DNA from: Euglena gracilis
Lineage: Eukaryota > Euglenida > Euglenophyceae > Euglenales
Reading direction: 5' to 3'
Length of the DNA: 64,000 bases
Assembly: GCA_039621445.1 (NCBI GenBank)
Contig: CP154957.1
Span: forward strand, 23,970,938 to 24,034,937
Position numbers and translations under genes: made by a program. Numbering within the stretch: the stretch's first letter is position 1; each line of letters starts with the position of its first letter. Below the pieces are notes generated by a model that did no database searches, was not told where the DNA came from, and saw only the letters and a list, made by a program, of their open reading frames with translations. Positions 37,673 through 52,600 of this stretch are shown here, piece after piece.

Positions 37673-40600
37673 GTATGTCACTGGATTTATTCCCTTCAAG
37701 CCTTTTCCCTCTCTTCAGCTGCAGTGTCAAAGTCGTGTCCTCTTTCATGTACAATGATCCTCGACAAGACCGTGAGCATCTGTGCATTGTTTTCCCAAAA
37801 TTGGTTTGCTCCGCTCCTTGCAATTTTAACTATGGACCCTGAGCTTCATACACAGAAAGGGTGTGGGGAAACATTCAATTTTCCCAGGAAACATACAAAA
37901 TCTCTTTTTTTGATGGACATGGTGTCTTGGGATTTTCATTTGCTGGCACCCTCCTTTCCTGAATGTGACCGCGAATAAAGGCCTGGCTGCCCTGCACTTC
38001 ATGGATATGAACACGAAATGCAGGGCATTCTTTTAACCCCCCCAAAGACCCGAAAGCTAAAAGAGCAAAATTTCACAATTAAAAATTTTACCCTCAACCC
38101 GAGGGGTCCCCCCCCGGTGAATGTTCACCGGTGAACTTCACTGGGGGTCCGCAACCCCCCAACCTCTGATAACGACTGGCAGGGCGATTGGCACTGAGCT
38201 CTTATCTCTTTCGAGTAATTGCGAAGCTTACCACTGGGGAAAAGGGGGGACCCCCCTCCTTCCCGCCCTTGGTGATTGGCTAATCCTCCCCGTTTGGACC
38301 CCTTGTCGGCTGAATGATTCGGGCCTGGTGGGGAGTTTGGGGTACGGAGGTGATTCGGAAACTTGGGATCCAGTTGCTCGCAACTCAAAAAAATTGTGAA
38401 CAAGGCTGGGGTCATGGTGATAATCATGATGCTCCTTCAGCTGCTAATTATCTCCGACCTACCCAGAAACATCGATTTTTTGATCCCGAAAACAGCCCAA
38501 AATGGCTCCAGAAAGGTACTTGTTCGCTGACGACCCCCACCCAGAATTTTACAAGTTGGTTGCCTTGAGTTGGGAGACGGCGATTTATGGGGTTATTGGA
38601 AGGAACATCGTTAGGGTTTGCATTGCCCTCCCGAAATCTCGGCCAGGCAGCCCGGTTCCGGGCCAGATATGCCTATATCGAGACCCATATGTCGGGGCGG
38701 TCTCGGTACCTTGGCCAACAGAAGGAAAACGCAAAGGCAGCAGATGAACAGGGGGTGGAGAAATATAGAAAGCCCGCCGACCCTTCGACCCGGAAGGGGA
38801 TTTGCCATCGTGAACATAGAGAAACAGGGCAATTCAACTCAGTGGCCCAATTCGAAAAAAGACTAACACCCTGACCAAACGTCTCACCATGACCTTCCGG
38901 CAGTCGAGCATTCGACTGGGCCATGTCATCACCCTAACCCCACTCCTTCAAATAACCCCATAATACCCCGTTTCTGGCCTCAAGGGAACTGGGCCAAAAT
39001 TGGCCGAAAAATGGAGGAAACTTGGGCTACACACTGGGGGGAAAGTTAACCCATGGTTGGATGGGGCACTCCAAGGGGGTGTTCCCCCCGCGTCCCCCCC
39101 GCATCCCGGATTTTGGCCGGGCATGTTTTTTGGTCGACCAAAGGAAAATTACATACAATTTTGGGTGATACCAAAGAAAACGTGGGGGTGGTTGGGCCAC
39201 AGTTCCCCCCCGTGTCCCCCCCCGCGTCCCCCCCCCCGCGTCCCCCCCCATCGTCCCAAACCACCCCCCAAGGGCAGGGATGGATGGGAAGCCCTTCGGT
39301 ATTGAGGTAGGTGGTAGGGGGGGGTCCCGACCACCCCCCCCCCCTGGGGGGGGTAAGGTGGTAGGGGGGGGTCCGGACCACCCCCCCCCCTAGATGTTGG
39401 GAGGGGGGGTCCGGACCCCCCACCCCCCCCTCCTTGACAGGTGCCAAAAATAGCAGAAAATTTTCTTCCGGCGCTGCGCGCCGGAAAATGAGCAAAAAAC
39501 ACCCCTTTTTGCTGACTTTTAGCCATATTGCCCATTTTTTGATGTGTTGGTGTTTTCCCCAAAAACATGTTCAAAAATTTTCAAAAAATGAGCATTTTTG
39601 GGTCGATTTTCAAAGAAAAATCAGGGGTTTTTGACCGATTCCGACCCGATTTCCGGCCCTTTGCCCGTCCATGAAATCGAAAAAATTTCGGCCCCCCCTC
39701 AGTTTCGAGGTAGGAGGGGGGGGTCCGACCCACCCCCCCCCCTCCGTGTCGGGAGGGGGGGTCCGACCCCCCCCCCCTCAAGGCTTCCCATCCATCCCTG
39801 CCCAAGGGTTTCATTTTGTCTGCAGACAGTTTTGGAAAGAATGCACATTTTCTGGAGATTCTCGGAAATGGAGCATCAAAAGAAATGTCCGGCGACCTGG
39901 AATAAAGCCCTTGGAACCCCTGTCGTTACTCCACGTCTCGCCTGAGTTGCACCCAACGCCTGAGTTTTTCGCACTTCACACCGTAGATTTTTGCACTTCG
40001 GGGCAATTCTTTTTTGCCCTTTATCTCAAAAATGTTTGCACATGCCACTGCACTTCATCTCAAGAATGTTTGCACCTTTTCCCAAAAGTATTTTGCCTCT
40101 GTTCCGAAAATTTTTGAGACCTTTGGGCAAATTTTTTTGAGGGCGCTGGGCAAAAATTTTGACAGGTTGGGGCAATTATTTTTTGCCAGCCGTGGGCAAG
40201 CATTTCAGACGCCAGGTGCAGTTGTGGCCGCTTCATTTTTGGACATTTCCTTTTGAATTTGCTTCATTGTCGAGATATTTTGAAAAAAAATTGATTTTGA
40301 AAAAAAAAAAACGGCCAAAAAATCCAAAATGGCCGTTTTGGGTCACAAATGCACGCTGGAACACGGCCAAAACTGTGAATGGGGGGTGATAGTTGGTCTC
40401 CAGGACTTTAAAGGCGTTTCGCTCCAAAATCTGCCATTTTGGGTTCAAAAAAGTCGAGAATTCCAACATATTTCAAAACACATTCTCCAAAATGCCAATC
40501 AAAGGAAATTGCTGGGGACCCAAAACGCAGCCTTACCCCCCCCCCCCTGTCGTACGACCACCCCACTATAACGACCACCAGGCTTGTGCTTGTCGTTGTG

Positions 40601-43600
40601 CTCGTGCTAGTCGGGTGCCTACCCCACGGGGGGGGTCAGGCACCCCATAGCACCCGATCCAACCCCCCCCCCCCCTGGGGGGGTGGGGGTTTTGGGGGTG
40701 CCTGCCCATAGCAGGCACCTGCCCATAGCAGGCACCTCCCTCCAACACCAGCGCCAAAGGCGCCGGGGGCCCAGAAAAGGCCATTTTCAATGAAAATTTT
40801 CTAGGTCCCCCCGGACCCCCCCCCCTGGGAGGGTGTGTGCCTGCTAGGGGCAGGCACCCTACAGCACCCACCCACCCCCCTCCCCCCCGGTCGGTGAGCA
40901 CCCCCTGGTCGCAGGTTGCAGGTCAGGGGAGTCTAACAACCATCCCCCCCCCGGTCGCAGGTTGCAGGTCAGGACCAAATAAAGAGGCTGGTTTTTTGAG
41001 GTTGTAAGAAGTCAACCACTGGAGGTGGTGCATGGAAAAGAAAATGGAAATCGTCGGGCTGACCTCCATTTTTTGTACACCCCCCCGTAAATTTTGAGCC
41101 ACACAGAAAATGAAAGAGAACTGATTTAGAGGAAGCATTTTGGATGTGACCCTAACCCTGATTGTAGTCCTGACCATGACCATGAAAAAAAAACCAGAAA
41201 ACTGTTGCTTAGTATCTGCATCCATTGCACTCACTCCAGTATCTGTATCCACTGCATCCACTCCAAAATCTGCAGCCCACCCAGTTTGTGAGAAATGACT
41301 CAAAATCACCAAAATGTCACAAACCGTCAAAAAGGTCAATAAAAGTCAATAAAACTTGCTCGTGGTGACCCATTTGCCCAAATCATCACAAAAATTGCCA
41401 AAAACTGCCAAAATTTTGCGATTTTTGCCAGAATCGCCAAAATGGGTGAGATGAGAGGTTTTGGGAAATGATTGCTCAATGAATGGGTTCAATTCTTCAA
41501 AATATGTAAAGAAATTCCAGCATTCGCCCAGCATCGCCCAGCATCATCAGAGGTGCTTACTGCAATCCTGATGCAAACGGTAACCGTAAACCAAATCCTG
41601 GCCCCGAACTCGAACCCGAACCGGAACCCTAACCACAACCCCAACCATAATCCTGACTAACCCTGATCTTGCATTTCCAATGCCTTGGGGCCATTATTCT
41701 TGAGCCCCAGTGGTTGGCCCGACCAGGTGGTCAGCAGGCCAGGTCGGCCCGAAGGTGGGGACTGCAGTGGTCGGCCCGACCACTCGGCAAAATCCACAGG
41801 AAAATGGGCAGATGGGGGAGGATGGAGGGGGATCGGGGGGGGGGGTGACACTATCAGGGGGCGGGGCATGGTATTAATGGTTACAAACAAAAATCATGGG
41901 CCGTAACGCGCATACGGCCTGTACATGTGTCATACCCACAAATTTTATATGATATGGTACTATTTTTGACACCCCAAAACTATGTCAGAAAAAGTGTGGG
42001 TAACGCTGGTTCTGTCGTAAACCCAGCGTCCGGGATGCTGGGTTCACGACAAAACTGGCGTTACCCTCCCCCTTCTTAAACCATTGTTGTAAGTCCACTA
42101 AATTCAGGACAGAACCAGCGCAACCAAACTTCGGTCAAAAGACCACCCAGGAACAAGTTCAGCCCATTAAACTGGAATTTCCTGCTATTTCGTTATTTGC
42201 CAGATTCTGATAATGAGTTCATGTTTCGATCTTTGAGTTATTTTTTATTTATTTATATAATTTCATTTTTAGTTCTCAAATCGCCCCTCGATCGAAAGCT
42301 CTTTTCATCAGATGAACACTGATGGCTTCGAAGTCCAACCATGCTGTTCAGCATTCTTATTCCAAATTTTTTTTGCTATTTAGGGCAAGTTCTGGTGTCA
42401 TGGGGGGTGGGCAGGGTTCAATATGAGGAGGGAGGGGTGCCCCCCCACCAGACCAGATCTGGAGTGGACCGTCCCCCCGGGGGGACCTGGGTCAAATTTT
42501 TCTCTCCGACTCCGCAATTCTTTTTTTTTTTTTTTTACAAATATTGACCAAAGGGTGTCTTTTTTTATGCTTATTTTCCGGCGCACAGTGCCAGAATAAA
42601 AATTTTCGCTATTTTGGGAACCTGCCGGGGGGGGGTTGACAGCCCCCCTCCCAACATCCAGGAGGGGACCCCCACCTTATACCCCCCCAGGGGGGGGTAG
42701 GCCCCCCCCAATCACGTACCTCAAGACCGAAGGGCTTCCCATCCATGCTCCCCCCCCGGGGGAATGGGTGTAGCGGACACACCCACCTCACCTCCCCGCC
42801 AGGGTCCAACATCTTAAAATGCGCGTTGCAAAACGGTACAGGTCCAAAGTTTTCTGAGAATGACAATTGTTTTTAAAAGATTGCCCCCAAAATTTTACAT
42901 TTTTTTCCAAAACCTTTTCACTGGAATTTTTTTGGAACTCAATGAATTTTTTTTCCACCAACCCCTTCTTTCAGCAATCTAGCACAGTTGGTTGTTTCTG
43001 GTGGTCACAACCTCCTCCTGCAATTTCCCTGCATTGATATCGGGGGGGGGGGGCAAAGTGCTTGGAATTCTTATCTCGGATATTTGAAAACCCCACGAAT
43101 TCTGGCGGTTCATCCTAGGTTTTATTCACCAAATTAACAAAAATGGAGGATAAAAACATCGATTTGCAGGCACAAAGGGCATGGGGAAGAAAAAAACTTT
43201 GGTTCCAAGGGGGACAAAATTGTTGCATTTTCCCCCCCATCCAAAAAATTTCGACATTTCGCGTCGGTCAGTGGAAAAATTCCACTAGCTAGCCTGTTAG
43301 TGGACCTGGGGGGGGGGGTCCATTAGGATATCCACCAGCCGAATTTGGACTGAAGTCCAGCCACCCACCCCAGAAAAGAACTGCAAACCAGCAGAAGCAG
43401 AAGCCTGAATGAGACCTGCCCCATTTTTTTTTTGAGCAACAGCATTTTCTGAATAAAGTTGCTGCATGCAAAAAAAATCAAAAAAATCGTTCAAGTGAAC
43501 AGCCTCGTCGGGAAATAATACAGGAGCAGGGGAAAAGAGCTCTGGCTGCGACAACTCCCAACTCCTTAATTTTTGCAGCAAGAAAAAATTTATTTGCCTG

Positions 43601-46600
43601 TTTGAAACACCCTCAAGCTTCTTCTTAATGGCAGGGTATTAAGCGAGGGGGAGGGAGGAGGGGGGTGGTCCTGGACCCCCATGCATCCCCAAAACTTGCC
43701 AAAATGCCCCTTTTTGGCCATTTTGGATTTTTTTTTGAACGAATCAGCCCAAATGACAGCCAAGACTCATTTCCACCTTGGCGCAGCTCTGGAGGAATCT
43801 TTTTCCAATCGAGGGGACCGGTCCCCGGACCAGAGATTCTTTTGGGTTTCTTGACCCAGGGGGATGGAGGTGGGTTGGTCCTGGCCGAGCCCCCCCTCCC
43901 CCCCCAGCCCCCCCAGGGGAGCGGAGGTCGGGGCAAGTGGGTACCCTGCCGGAGGCGGGGCTTCGCTTTTGGACCCCAAACGTGACCCCCAGAAGTGGGT
44001 CCCCACAAGCCCCCCCCCCCCCTTAAGGGGTGGGTGGGTGGGTTTGGAACCCCCCTCTCCCTTGGGTCCTGAAAAAACTTCCACCCAGCCCCAGGGGGTC
44101 TAGCTAGTGTTTTGTCTCCACTTTTTGGAGCCATGGATGGCCAGTGCTTTGGACCCCCCGGGGCTCTAACGCACAAGCATGGAGTCATTGTTTGACGAAA
44201 CTGAGAGAAATGTCAGCCTGAGGCAGCTGTTGGCACGTTTATTATCATGGTTATGAACCGATGTTTGCAAATTGGTTATATAAAGTTTGGATGTCAAAGC
44301 GGACTCAATCTGCCGTTTTCCATCGTGTTTGTAGGATTTTTGGAAAACCTCGTCAATGCATTTCTCAGCTTCCGGTTATTACGGACGGCTTCAAATAATT
44401 GCAAAAGCCTTTTCTAGCACTCAAGGAGGTGGGAGCTTTCTTTCTTTCTTTCTTCTTGTGGGGCGAATGGGAAATGGACAAGTGAGATTTCTTCTTTTAC
44501 AGGGACCAAGCCTGTTGGATTTCATCAACAAGAATGCAACTTTTGTGCTCAAGGGCATTGCAGAGATAACAAGGCAGCTGTGTGAAGCCCTTGACTGTAT
44601 GCTGCCCCCCCCTCTCCAGGGGTGCAAAACAAAAAAAACCCCGAAAATTTACCATTTTGTGCCAGTTTTTATGGCCCAAAACTGGCACAAAATGGTAAAT
44701 TTTCGGGTTTTTTTGTTTTGAATTTGAAAAGTTTTGGTACAAAATTGTCAGCAGCTGGAATTTTGCTTAAAAGTAGTAACCCCCCCCTAATAGTAGGGCG
44801 TGCCCTTTTCAAGAGCAGGGTCCCCCCCCCTCTGGCGAAGCGAGCGTCCACTACAAGAGCATCCCCCTGGAAAACCAATGGAAGCAGAAACAAGGCAAGT
44901 CATTTCATGTGGTTGTGGCAAGGTTTGTAACTTGCCTCAAAAAGGCAAGCTTCCCAGAGCTCAGCGGCTGAACAATTCCTCCAACCTCGGCTGCCGTTGG
45001 CGCTTGGCTGCCGGTTTAGGTTGAGGAAGGGAGGTTGAGGGGACCGGAAACTGACTGGGCTAGAACTGGCAATTTCCATCAGGACCAGACCATTGCTTAA
45101 CACCTGTCCCACCGCACCCCCGGGGGGGGGGTGACTGGCTGGGTTTTTCAGAGTGACTGACTGGTTTTTTGGCCGTGACCCCCCTCCCCCCGGGGGTGGG
45201 GTAGGCCAGAAATCACCCAAAAGTGGCTGAGTGGCCAACCGGCGCCGAAGGCGTCGGAGAAAATTTTGGCCAAAAATGGCCTTGAAAGGCCAAAAAGTGA
45301 CTGGTTTTCCTGAGTGGCCGACCCCGGGGGGGGGTAAAGTGACTGACTGGCTTGGCCAAAAAAAGTGACTGACTGTTTTTTTCAGAGTGGAAAGTGACCC
45401 CCCCCCCCGGGGTCGCTAAGCAATGGTATGATCAGGACTTTTTTGATTCCGAACAACCTTTTATGCCCTGAAACTTTTTTCAGTCCAGAAACATTTTACT
45501 ACTCCAGACACACTTCACACACACACCTCAGAAACACTTTACTACTACAGACTACACACCACGCTAGCCTCGGAGTCGGACATACACACGCCTCGGAGGC
45601 AAGATGGGAAATGCTGTAGGAAAATGTGTGTGGTGTCCACTACAAGAACAGGGTCCAAAGAAGAAGACCCCCCTCCTCTGGCTAAGCGAGCGTCCACTAC
45701 AAGAGCACCCGCTCTACAATTGGGGGGGTTTAATGGTAATATATAACCCCCCAAGGGTCTTGAAATCCCGCCACAACTACAAAACCAGGCACAATGCACC
45801 TCCGCCCCTGGGGTTGGTAAACAGAAGCCTGTTAGGGGTAGACTGGTTGTTTTTGGCCCAAAATGAGCCCAATTTCCCAAAAAATCGGGACTGAAAGATA
45901 AATTTGGGACTAATTTCGGTTGAGAATGGGGCCGAAATCGAAATCCTCATTTTCCCTCACTTTGTATGCTGCTCCTATGAACCACACCTGTCACACACCA
46001 GACACGTCCAAAGAACCCCCAGCGGAATGTTGGAATCAGGAAGAAAAATACCGAAAATTGGGGGGGATAGGTCCCATTTGTATGACGTGGGGGGTTTTTA
46101 GCATCCATTTTTTGCATGACGTTACACCCAACGCCTGAAATTTTCGCACTTCACACCGTATATTTTTGCACTTCAGGTCATTTTTTTGCATTTTATCTCA
46201 AAATTTTTTGCACATACCAACAATTTGTTTGCACTTTATCTCAAAATGTTTGCACCTTATCCCAAAAATAGTTGCCTCCGTTCCGAAAATTTTTGCATTT
46301 GGATCGGGTGTTTAGCACTTTTGCCTTTGAAACTTCAATCAGTGTGGATGTTTTTCCATTGTGCAGTGCAACACTTTTTTTCATTGTGCAAAAATAAAAT
46401 GACGGAGGGCAAATTTTTTCGGAACAAGTGCAATATTTTTCAAAAAAATTTGAGACTTTTAGGAAATTTTTTGAGGGCACTGAGCAAAAATTTTGACTGG
46501 TTGGGGCAAATATTTTTGCCAGCCATGGGCAAACATTTCAGACGCTAGGTGTAGCAAATGCTTTACCGGTGTCAAAACCTTCTACCTTAAATGCACCTTC

Positions 46601-49600
46601 GATCACATTTTTCACATTTCGGGATGTGGTATGCCATTTCCACCAATTTTGACAATTTGAAATTTTGACAATTTTGACAATTTTGACAATTTTGACATAA
46701 CCCCAAAGTGTGAGGTTCAGGCAAGAAATAAAAAAACGCTCTTGCAGCCGTCACAGGTGTTCCTCTTTCCCAGAGCTGGGTCAAAGTGCAACCGACCTCG
46801 ACCATTTTTTCCCGTTCATGTCCGAATGAATGTTGATCCCCTTTCCACTTGGGCAAAACAACTTTATTTTTTCCTCAGAACACAACAAAAATTTTGGTGA
46901 ACACAAAATTTTTTTGTGAACACAATTTTGGGGGTGGATACAGGTGATCACCGGTGGATACATCAGAAGACTGATCTTTTGTGTCTTTGACTTTTTGGCA
47001 TTTTTGAAGAGAAAAATATGTCTTTTTGGCGTTTTGGATCCCAAACCAGACATTTGGTTTGTGTGTTCACCCAAAATATTTTTTCTGTGTATCGTGTTCA
47101 CCAAGAAAAAATCTGAGATAATTGCAGGGCCTGCCAATTTTTTTTTGACCAATAATATAAATGTGGTGTTCTTTCAAAAAGACCACCACCAAATCTCCAA
47201 CATATGGATATTTAACGTGAAAGAACAGGCACAGCTGTCAAGGAGCATTGAAGGAAGGGTGTTCTGGGTATTGTCCTCCTTCCTCCTGCACCTGCAAGTT
47301 ATGTCAAGAGGGTTGTTTGTATTTGGGGGGCTTAAAAGTGGCCCACCGACTGCTTTTCATTGATCAATTTTTGTTGTGTTCACCAAAATTTTTCTGTGTT
47401 CATGTGCATGTTTCCACCAAAAGTTTTCTGTGTCCACCAATTTTTTTTGCGTTCATTTGTGTTAATCCAAAAAAAAACCTTTGTTCACCTGTTGTTCACC
47501 TATGTTCACCAACGTCTTTGCAGACACACTAAGTGGACGGCCCAATCCACATTGACGTCAGCGACCTGGATTCACAAATTTTACAAATCCACATTGTTGA
47601 CACAGTGTGGGATCCAGGCAGAGTGGGACATGCATCTGCTTCATTTCGCCACTGCAGTTCTCCACACTGAGATGAGCCTGATCCATACGGATTTGAAGCC
47701 CGAAAATATCTTGCTGGTGGAAGGTGGATACACCCATGAAGGGCGTCGACGTGTTCCGCACAGGTTGACTTTGTACAGTGCCATTTTGCATCAGTGTCAT
47801 TTTCCAATTTCGGTTCTTTTGGTTTTGGGATTTCTTTGTGTTTTGCACACATTTTGTTACATCACATTTTTGTTACTGGCTCTCTCGGGCCAAAATCTTT
47901 TATTGACATTTATGGGAGTCCAATTTATGTGGCACAAGGGCGCTTGGCCTGGGTTTGGCCTAGGGGTAGGCAAGTGCAACAAGCTTGGGCTTTGCTGACG
48001 AAGGAGAAAGGTTGCCTGTTTCCAAGAAGTTACAACATCCGGATCATCGATTTTGGAGGCGCCACCGATGAGGACCATTCTGACACCAGCATTGTTTCTA
48101 CACGACATTACAGAGCCCCTGAGGTGATTGTAGGTGTGTTCTTTTTTGTGTTTCTGTTTGAAAAGAATTTTTGTTTGAGCCCTGAGCCAGAGAGGGAGCC
48201 AAGTGCCTTGGCTTTGTGCATAAAGTTGCGGGTCCAATGATTGTGAGTTGGGCTGGCCAGGTCGGCCCAACGACCTCTGCAGGTGGCCGACCGACCTCGA
48301 CCGACCCTCAATTATCGTATTACCCTCCTTTTTTTTTGTAATTTAACCCTCCTCAAAAACTCCATTTTCTTAATTTGGCTCAAAATGCATACAAATGCAT
48401 TGTAATTTTAAAAGCCCATATTGGCAGAGTACTGTGAACCCACCCTCCATCGGCACTAAACAGAAGAGCACCAAGGTCGTCATAAATCAACGGATTTCAG
48501 TTGTTTTTTATTGTCAATAACGTTTTACCTTAATTCTTACCCTTACCCAAATCCCATCCCTGTCCCCTAAATTGTAACCCTAACCCCCACCCTCACTGTA
48601 ATCCTACCCCTGATTTTGATTTTAATTCAAACCCTAAACCTAACCCTTACCTATTCGAAACCCTACCACTAACCCGAACCCTGATCTTGACCATAGCATT
48701 CCTTAAGGTGTGCCTGACCCCCCCTCCGGGGGGAGGTGACTGCGTGATTCTTTCGGAGTGACTGACTGGTTTTTGGCTCCAGGCTGCCCCCCCCCCACCT
48801 CCCGGGGGGGTCGACCACCCCCCCCCACCAGGCCTTCCCCCTGCCCCCCCAGTGGAAAGTGGGTGGCTGGGTTTTAATAAGTAATTGACTGGCTCAGTCA
48901 AATTTTACTGACATTTTTTCTCGTTGAACTTTTTTTGGACTGAGAAAATGTCGAAATTTGGAAGGTGTGAAAAAATGGGGTTTTGGGTGGTTTTCGGGGG
49001 GGGCCCCCGATATGGGTCCCAAAATGGGTCAAAAAAACACCCGGCGCCGAAGGTGCCGGAAAATTTTTTTCGTGTCCAAAAATTGGTCCTCCCGGAAATA
49101 CGGGAAGAGGTGGTGGGGGGGGTCGGCCCCCCCCCCACCCACCATGCAGGGGGTGGGGGGGGTCAACCCCCCCACCCACCACCCTGGCTGTTCGGCCGAT
49201 TCCCGTTCTGCCCTGCTGGGGGGAGTCCGTTACTCTGGCCACTTGGCCAAAAAAATGCGGCCAAAAGGTGATTGAAATTAAGGGATTTTCGTCCAAAATC
49301 CCAAAAAATTTCCGGCGCCTTTGACGCCAGGAAATTTGGCTATCCCTGGCCGACCCCCCTCGTAGAAAACACCCCCCCCCCCCCCCCCCACCCACCACAG
49401 CATTTTCACCGATTTCGGGAAAACAGGTATTTTAGACAGAAAGACTTTTTGAATTTTTTTTGAAAAATGAAACCAAAACACATGAATTTTTGATGGAAAA
49501 CCACATTATATAAAAAAAAAAACTCAAAATTTTCCGTATTAAAAACTGATCCTTATTAGGAGGGGGGGTGAAAAAAACGAAGGTCCAAAAAGTGGACAAA

Positions 49601-52600
49601 ATTTTGGCAAAGGAAAGCCCCCGCAGCAATATGACCCTGACCCAAACCCTAAACCAAACCCTAACCCCATCCATATCCCATTAATGTAACGCATCCGTAA
49701 CGCATTTTTTTTCGCAAAAATTTGCCTAAAAATGCCCCATGTGGGAAAATAACGGTTTTCTGATACTGAATGCCCTCGGCAGCCCAATTCCGACCACCTC
49801 CAATAATAAAAAATTTGTCACCATCCAGCCTCCAGCCAGCCAGCAGCTTTGTTCCAGCACCAGTTCTATTTTTTTCCCAGCTGCCCAAAGGGTGGAAATT
49901 CCTGTTTAAAAGACGCCTTGCATCATACACCTTTAGTTCCCTTCCCAAATTCAAACCCGTTTTAACATTTGGGGGTATCAAGGCTGGGGGGGGTATTTGA
50001 TGGTCGATTATCTGCCATTTCCTTGAAAAATGCACAGAATCTTTTCTATTTGCTTGGGGAGGAGGGTCCCGGAACCCCTCACCCCTAGGGTTGGTCCGGA
50101 CCAGGCTTGTGCTTAGTCGGGTGCCTACCCCACGGGGGGGGGGGGGTTTGATATAAGGAGGGTGTACATGGTTTAGGTGGTGGGGTGTCCCCCCCGCCAT
50201 CGTGGGCCGCAGGGGGGGGGGGTCCGGACCACCCCCCCCCCACCTGCCAGGGGGGTCCGGACCGACCCTCGGGCGGGTTCCCGGGACCTCTGCAAAAAGG
50301 GTCAATTTTTTCCTCCGGCGCTTTGCGCCGAATTTTTTGCATTTTTGGCACATTTTGCCCAAAAAGTGCCCAAAATGGCACTTTTGGTCGTTTGGGGGGA
50401 TCAAAAATTTTCGGCCCGGCGCTTTGTGCCGGGCCGAAATTCGGCCACCCTGACCGCGCACCTGTTTAGGTGGGGGGGTGGCCCCCCCCCCAACCCCCCC
50501 CCCTCCTGGCCCGCAGGGGGGGGGGTCCGGACCACCCCCCCCCACCTGTCCTTATATCGAACCCTGGGGGGGGGTGCTAGGGGCAGGCACCCCATAGCAC
50601 CCGATCCGAGCCCCCCCCCAGGGGGGGTAGGGCTTTGGGGGGTGCCTGCCCCTAGCAGGCACCCCCCTCCGACCCCGGCGCCGGGGGCCCGGAACAGGCT
50701 ATTTTCAATGCAAAATTTCTGGGTCCCCCCCGGACCCCTATCCCCCCCCGGGGGGGGGTGTGCCTGCTAGGGCAGGCACCCCCATACAGCACCCACCCCC
50801 CCCTCCCCCCTGGTTGGTAAGCACAAGCATGGTCCGGACCATACAAACATTTAGTTACTGGACCGACCCCCCCCTGGGGGTTTTCAGAGCGACTGACTGG
50901 TTTTGGCCGGACCCCCTCCCCCTGGGGGTCGGCAACAAACCACTAAAGTGACCTGAAGGCTCCAGAAAAAAATTTGGCTTTTTTTCACATTTTTGATAAA
51001 AATTTCCTTTGGATTCCAGAGTGGCCCACCCCCCTCCCAGGGGGGGGTAGTGACTGACTTATTTTCTGAAAAAAGTGAGTGATTGGTTTTTGGGAGAGCC
51101 CCCCCCCCCCAGTCCCGTGCCGGGGGACCCCCCGGGGTCTTAAAAAGATTCCTGATTACCAACCCATTGCTTCCGGTCGCTTCCATACAACCAATGAATC
51201 GCGAATGTTTGAAAAATACTCCATTTCCAATTTCTGCATTTTTGAACATTTCAAAGCCAGCTGTCACCAACATTTCCAAAAATCTTCATTAAAGGCACAG
51301 AGTGAGGTTAAGATTTCACATGCAGCTTTCATTGAACCACTGTTGACCAGCATCTTCTACAAGGTACTCAATAGGTTCAATTTGGGCTAAAAACAGTGAA
51401 ATACAAAGAAGACATGGGCAAGAACAGTTGCAACGCGTTGGGTCTGTTCCCGGTACCTGCCTTGGTTGGGTCACACCAAGTTGGTTCCACCACTTGGTTC
51501 CACCACCTGGAACCAAGTTCTTCTCAGTGTGCCGCTCTCAAACACCTCAAAAAAATTAGCGGCGTGTTTTTTTTTAGCAACGCCCCTAGCAACACCCCTT
51601 CTTTCTCTACCTCATCGAGGAACAGGACCCCCAAAACTCTTCCGAAACGGGGACCTAACTTCCGGCTTAACCTTTGCCCTAAATATGGCCAATTTTGGGC
51701 ACGCCAATCCTAACCCTGACAGGTGACCAAATGCAGAGGCCGGCCGAGGCCACTTGGAGGTGCCACTGAATGGCGGTCTTTATCCTTTTTTCCCCCTGCC
51801 TCTCTGCCTCCAGCCCCCCAAAAAGGATGGGTAAGAGTTAAGCTGAAAACAATGCAACTGCCCCCGACCAACACAATCCATTTTTGTGTCCATTCTATGT
51901 CCATTCCATTGTTAATTTTCTTTAACGTCGTGAAATGGTCAGTGGCAACATTAATTTGCAGGTTCTTCATCTTGTTTATTTCTCTGCCCATTACCCCCCC
52001 CCCCCCCCAGGCTCTTGTCCCTGGGCTGCGGTTGCATGTGAAGCAAGGGGCCAACTTTGGGGGGGGGGGGGGGGGGGGGCTACACCGATTTTCGGCAGGC
52101 AATGCCAAAAAAAACTTTAACAGTGCGAGGCAATGCCAAGTTTCACGCCAGTTTTTTTATTATTATTAAAATGTTTGTTTCCATCCTCGTAAATCGATTT
52201 TTTCCCGATTTATTTTTCTTTGCTTGTCTCTCAGCATTGATGAACCTGTGGCTCATTTTTGTGACACACACGGTGTCATTCAAATTGGCAAAAAAATTTC
52301 CATTATTTTCCACTTTGGGTTTCTTCTTGAATCATTGATTGGAGAGAGTGGGATTTGTTTCACAGGCTCTGGCTGGATGTATGGGGCTGATATGTGGAGC
52401 GTCGGCTGCATTCTGATTGAGCTTTACACCGGAGAAGTGCTTTTCGACACGCACGAGAACAGAGGTATCAGTTCCCAATCTCGAAGTAATTGGGTTGTGC
52501 AAGCTACAAATGGGAACGAAAGGAGCCTCCTTTGGTTTTGCACCCACTGCATCTTTTGGTGGATTCTCACCGTTCCTCGCAGAGCACCTTGCACTGATGG

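Noticed and set aside
49661-50545. 294-codon minus-strand open frame rich in Pro and Gly
   Set aside because: It is made of C/G-run repeat sequence (R1 family) and matches no family; copy 1 lacks the segment.
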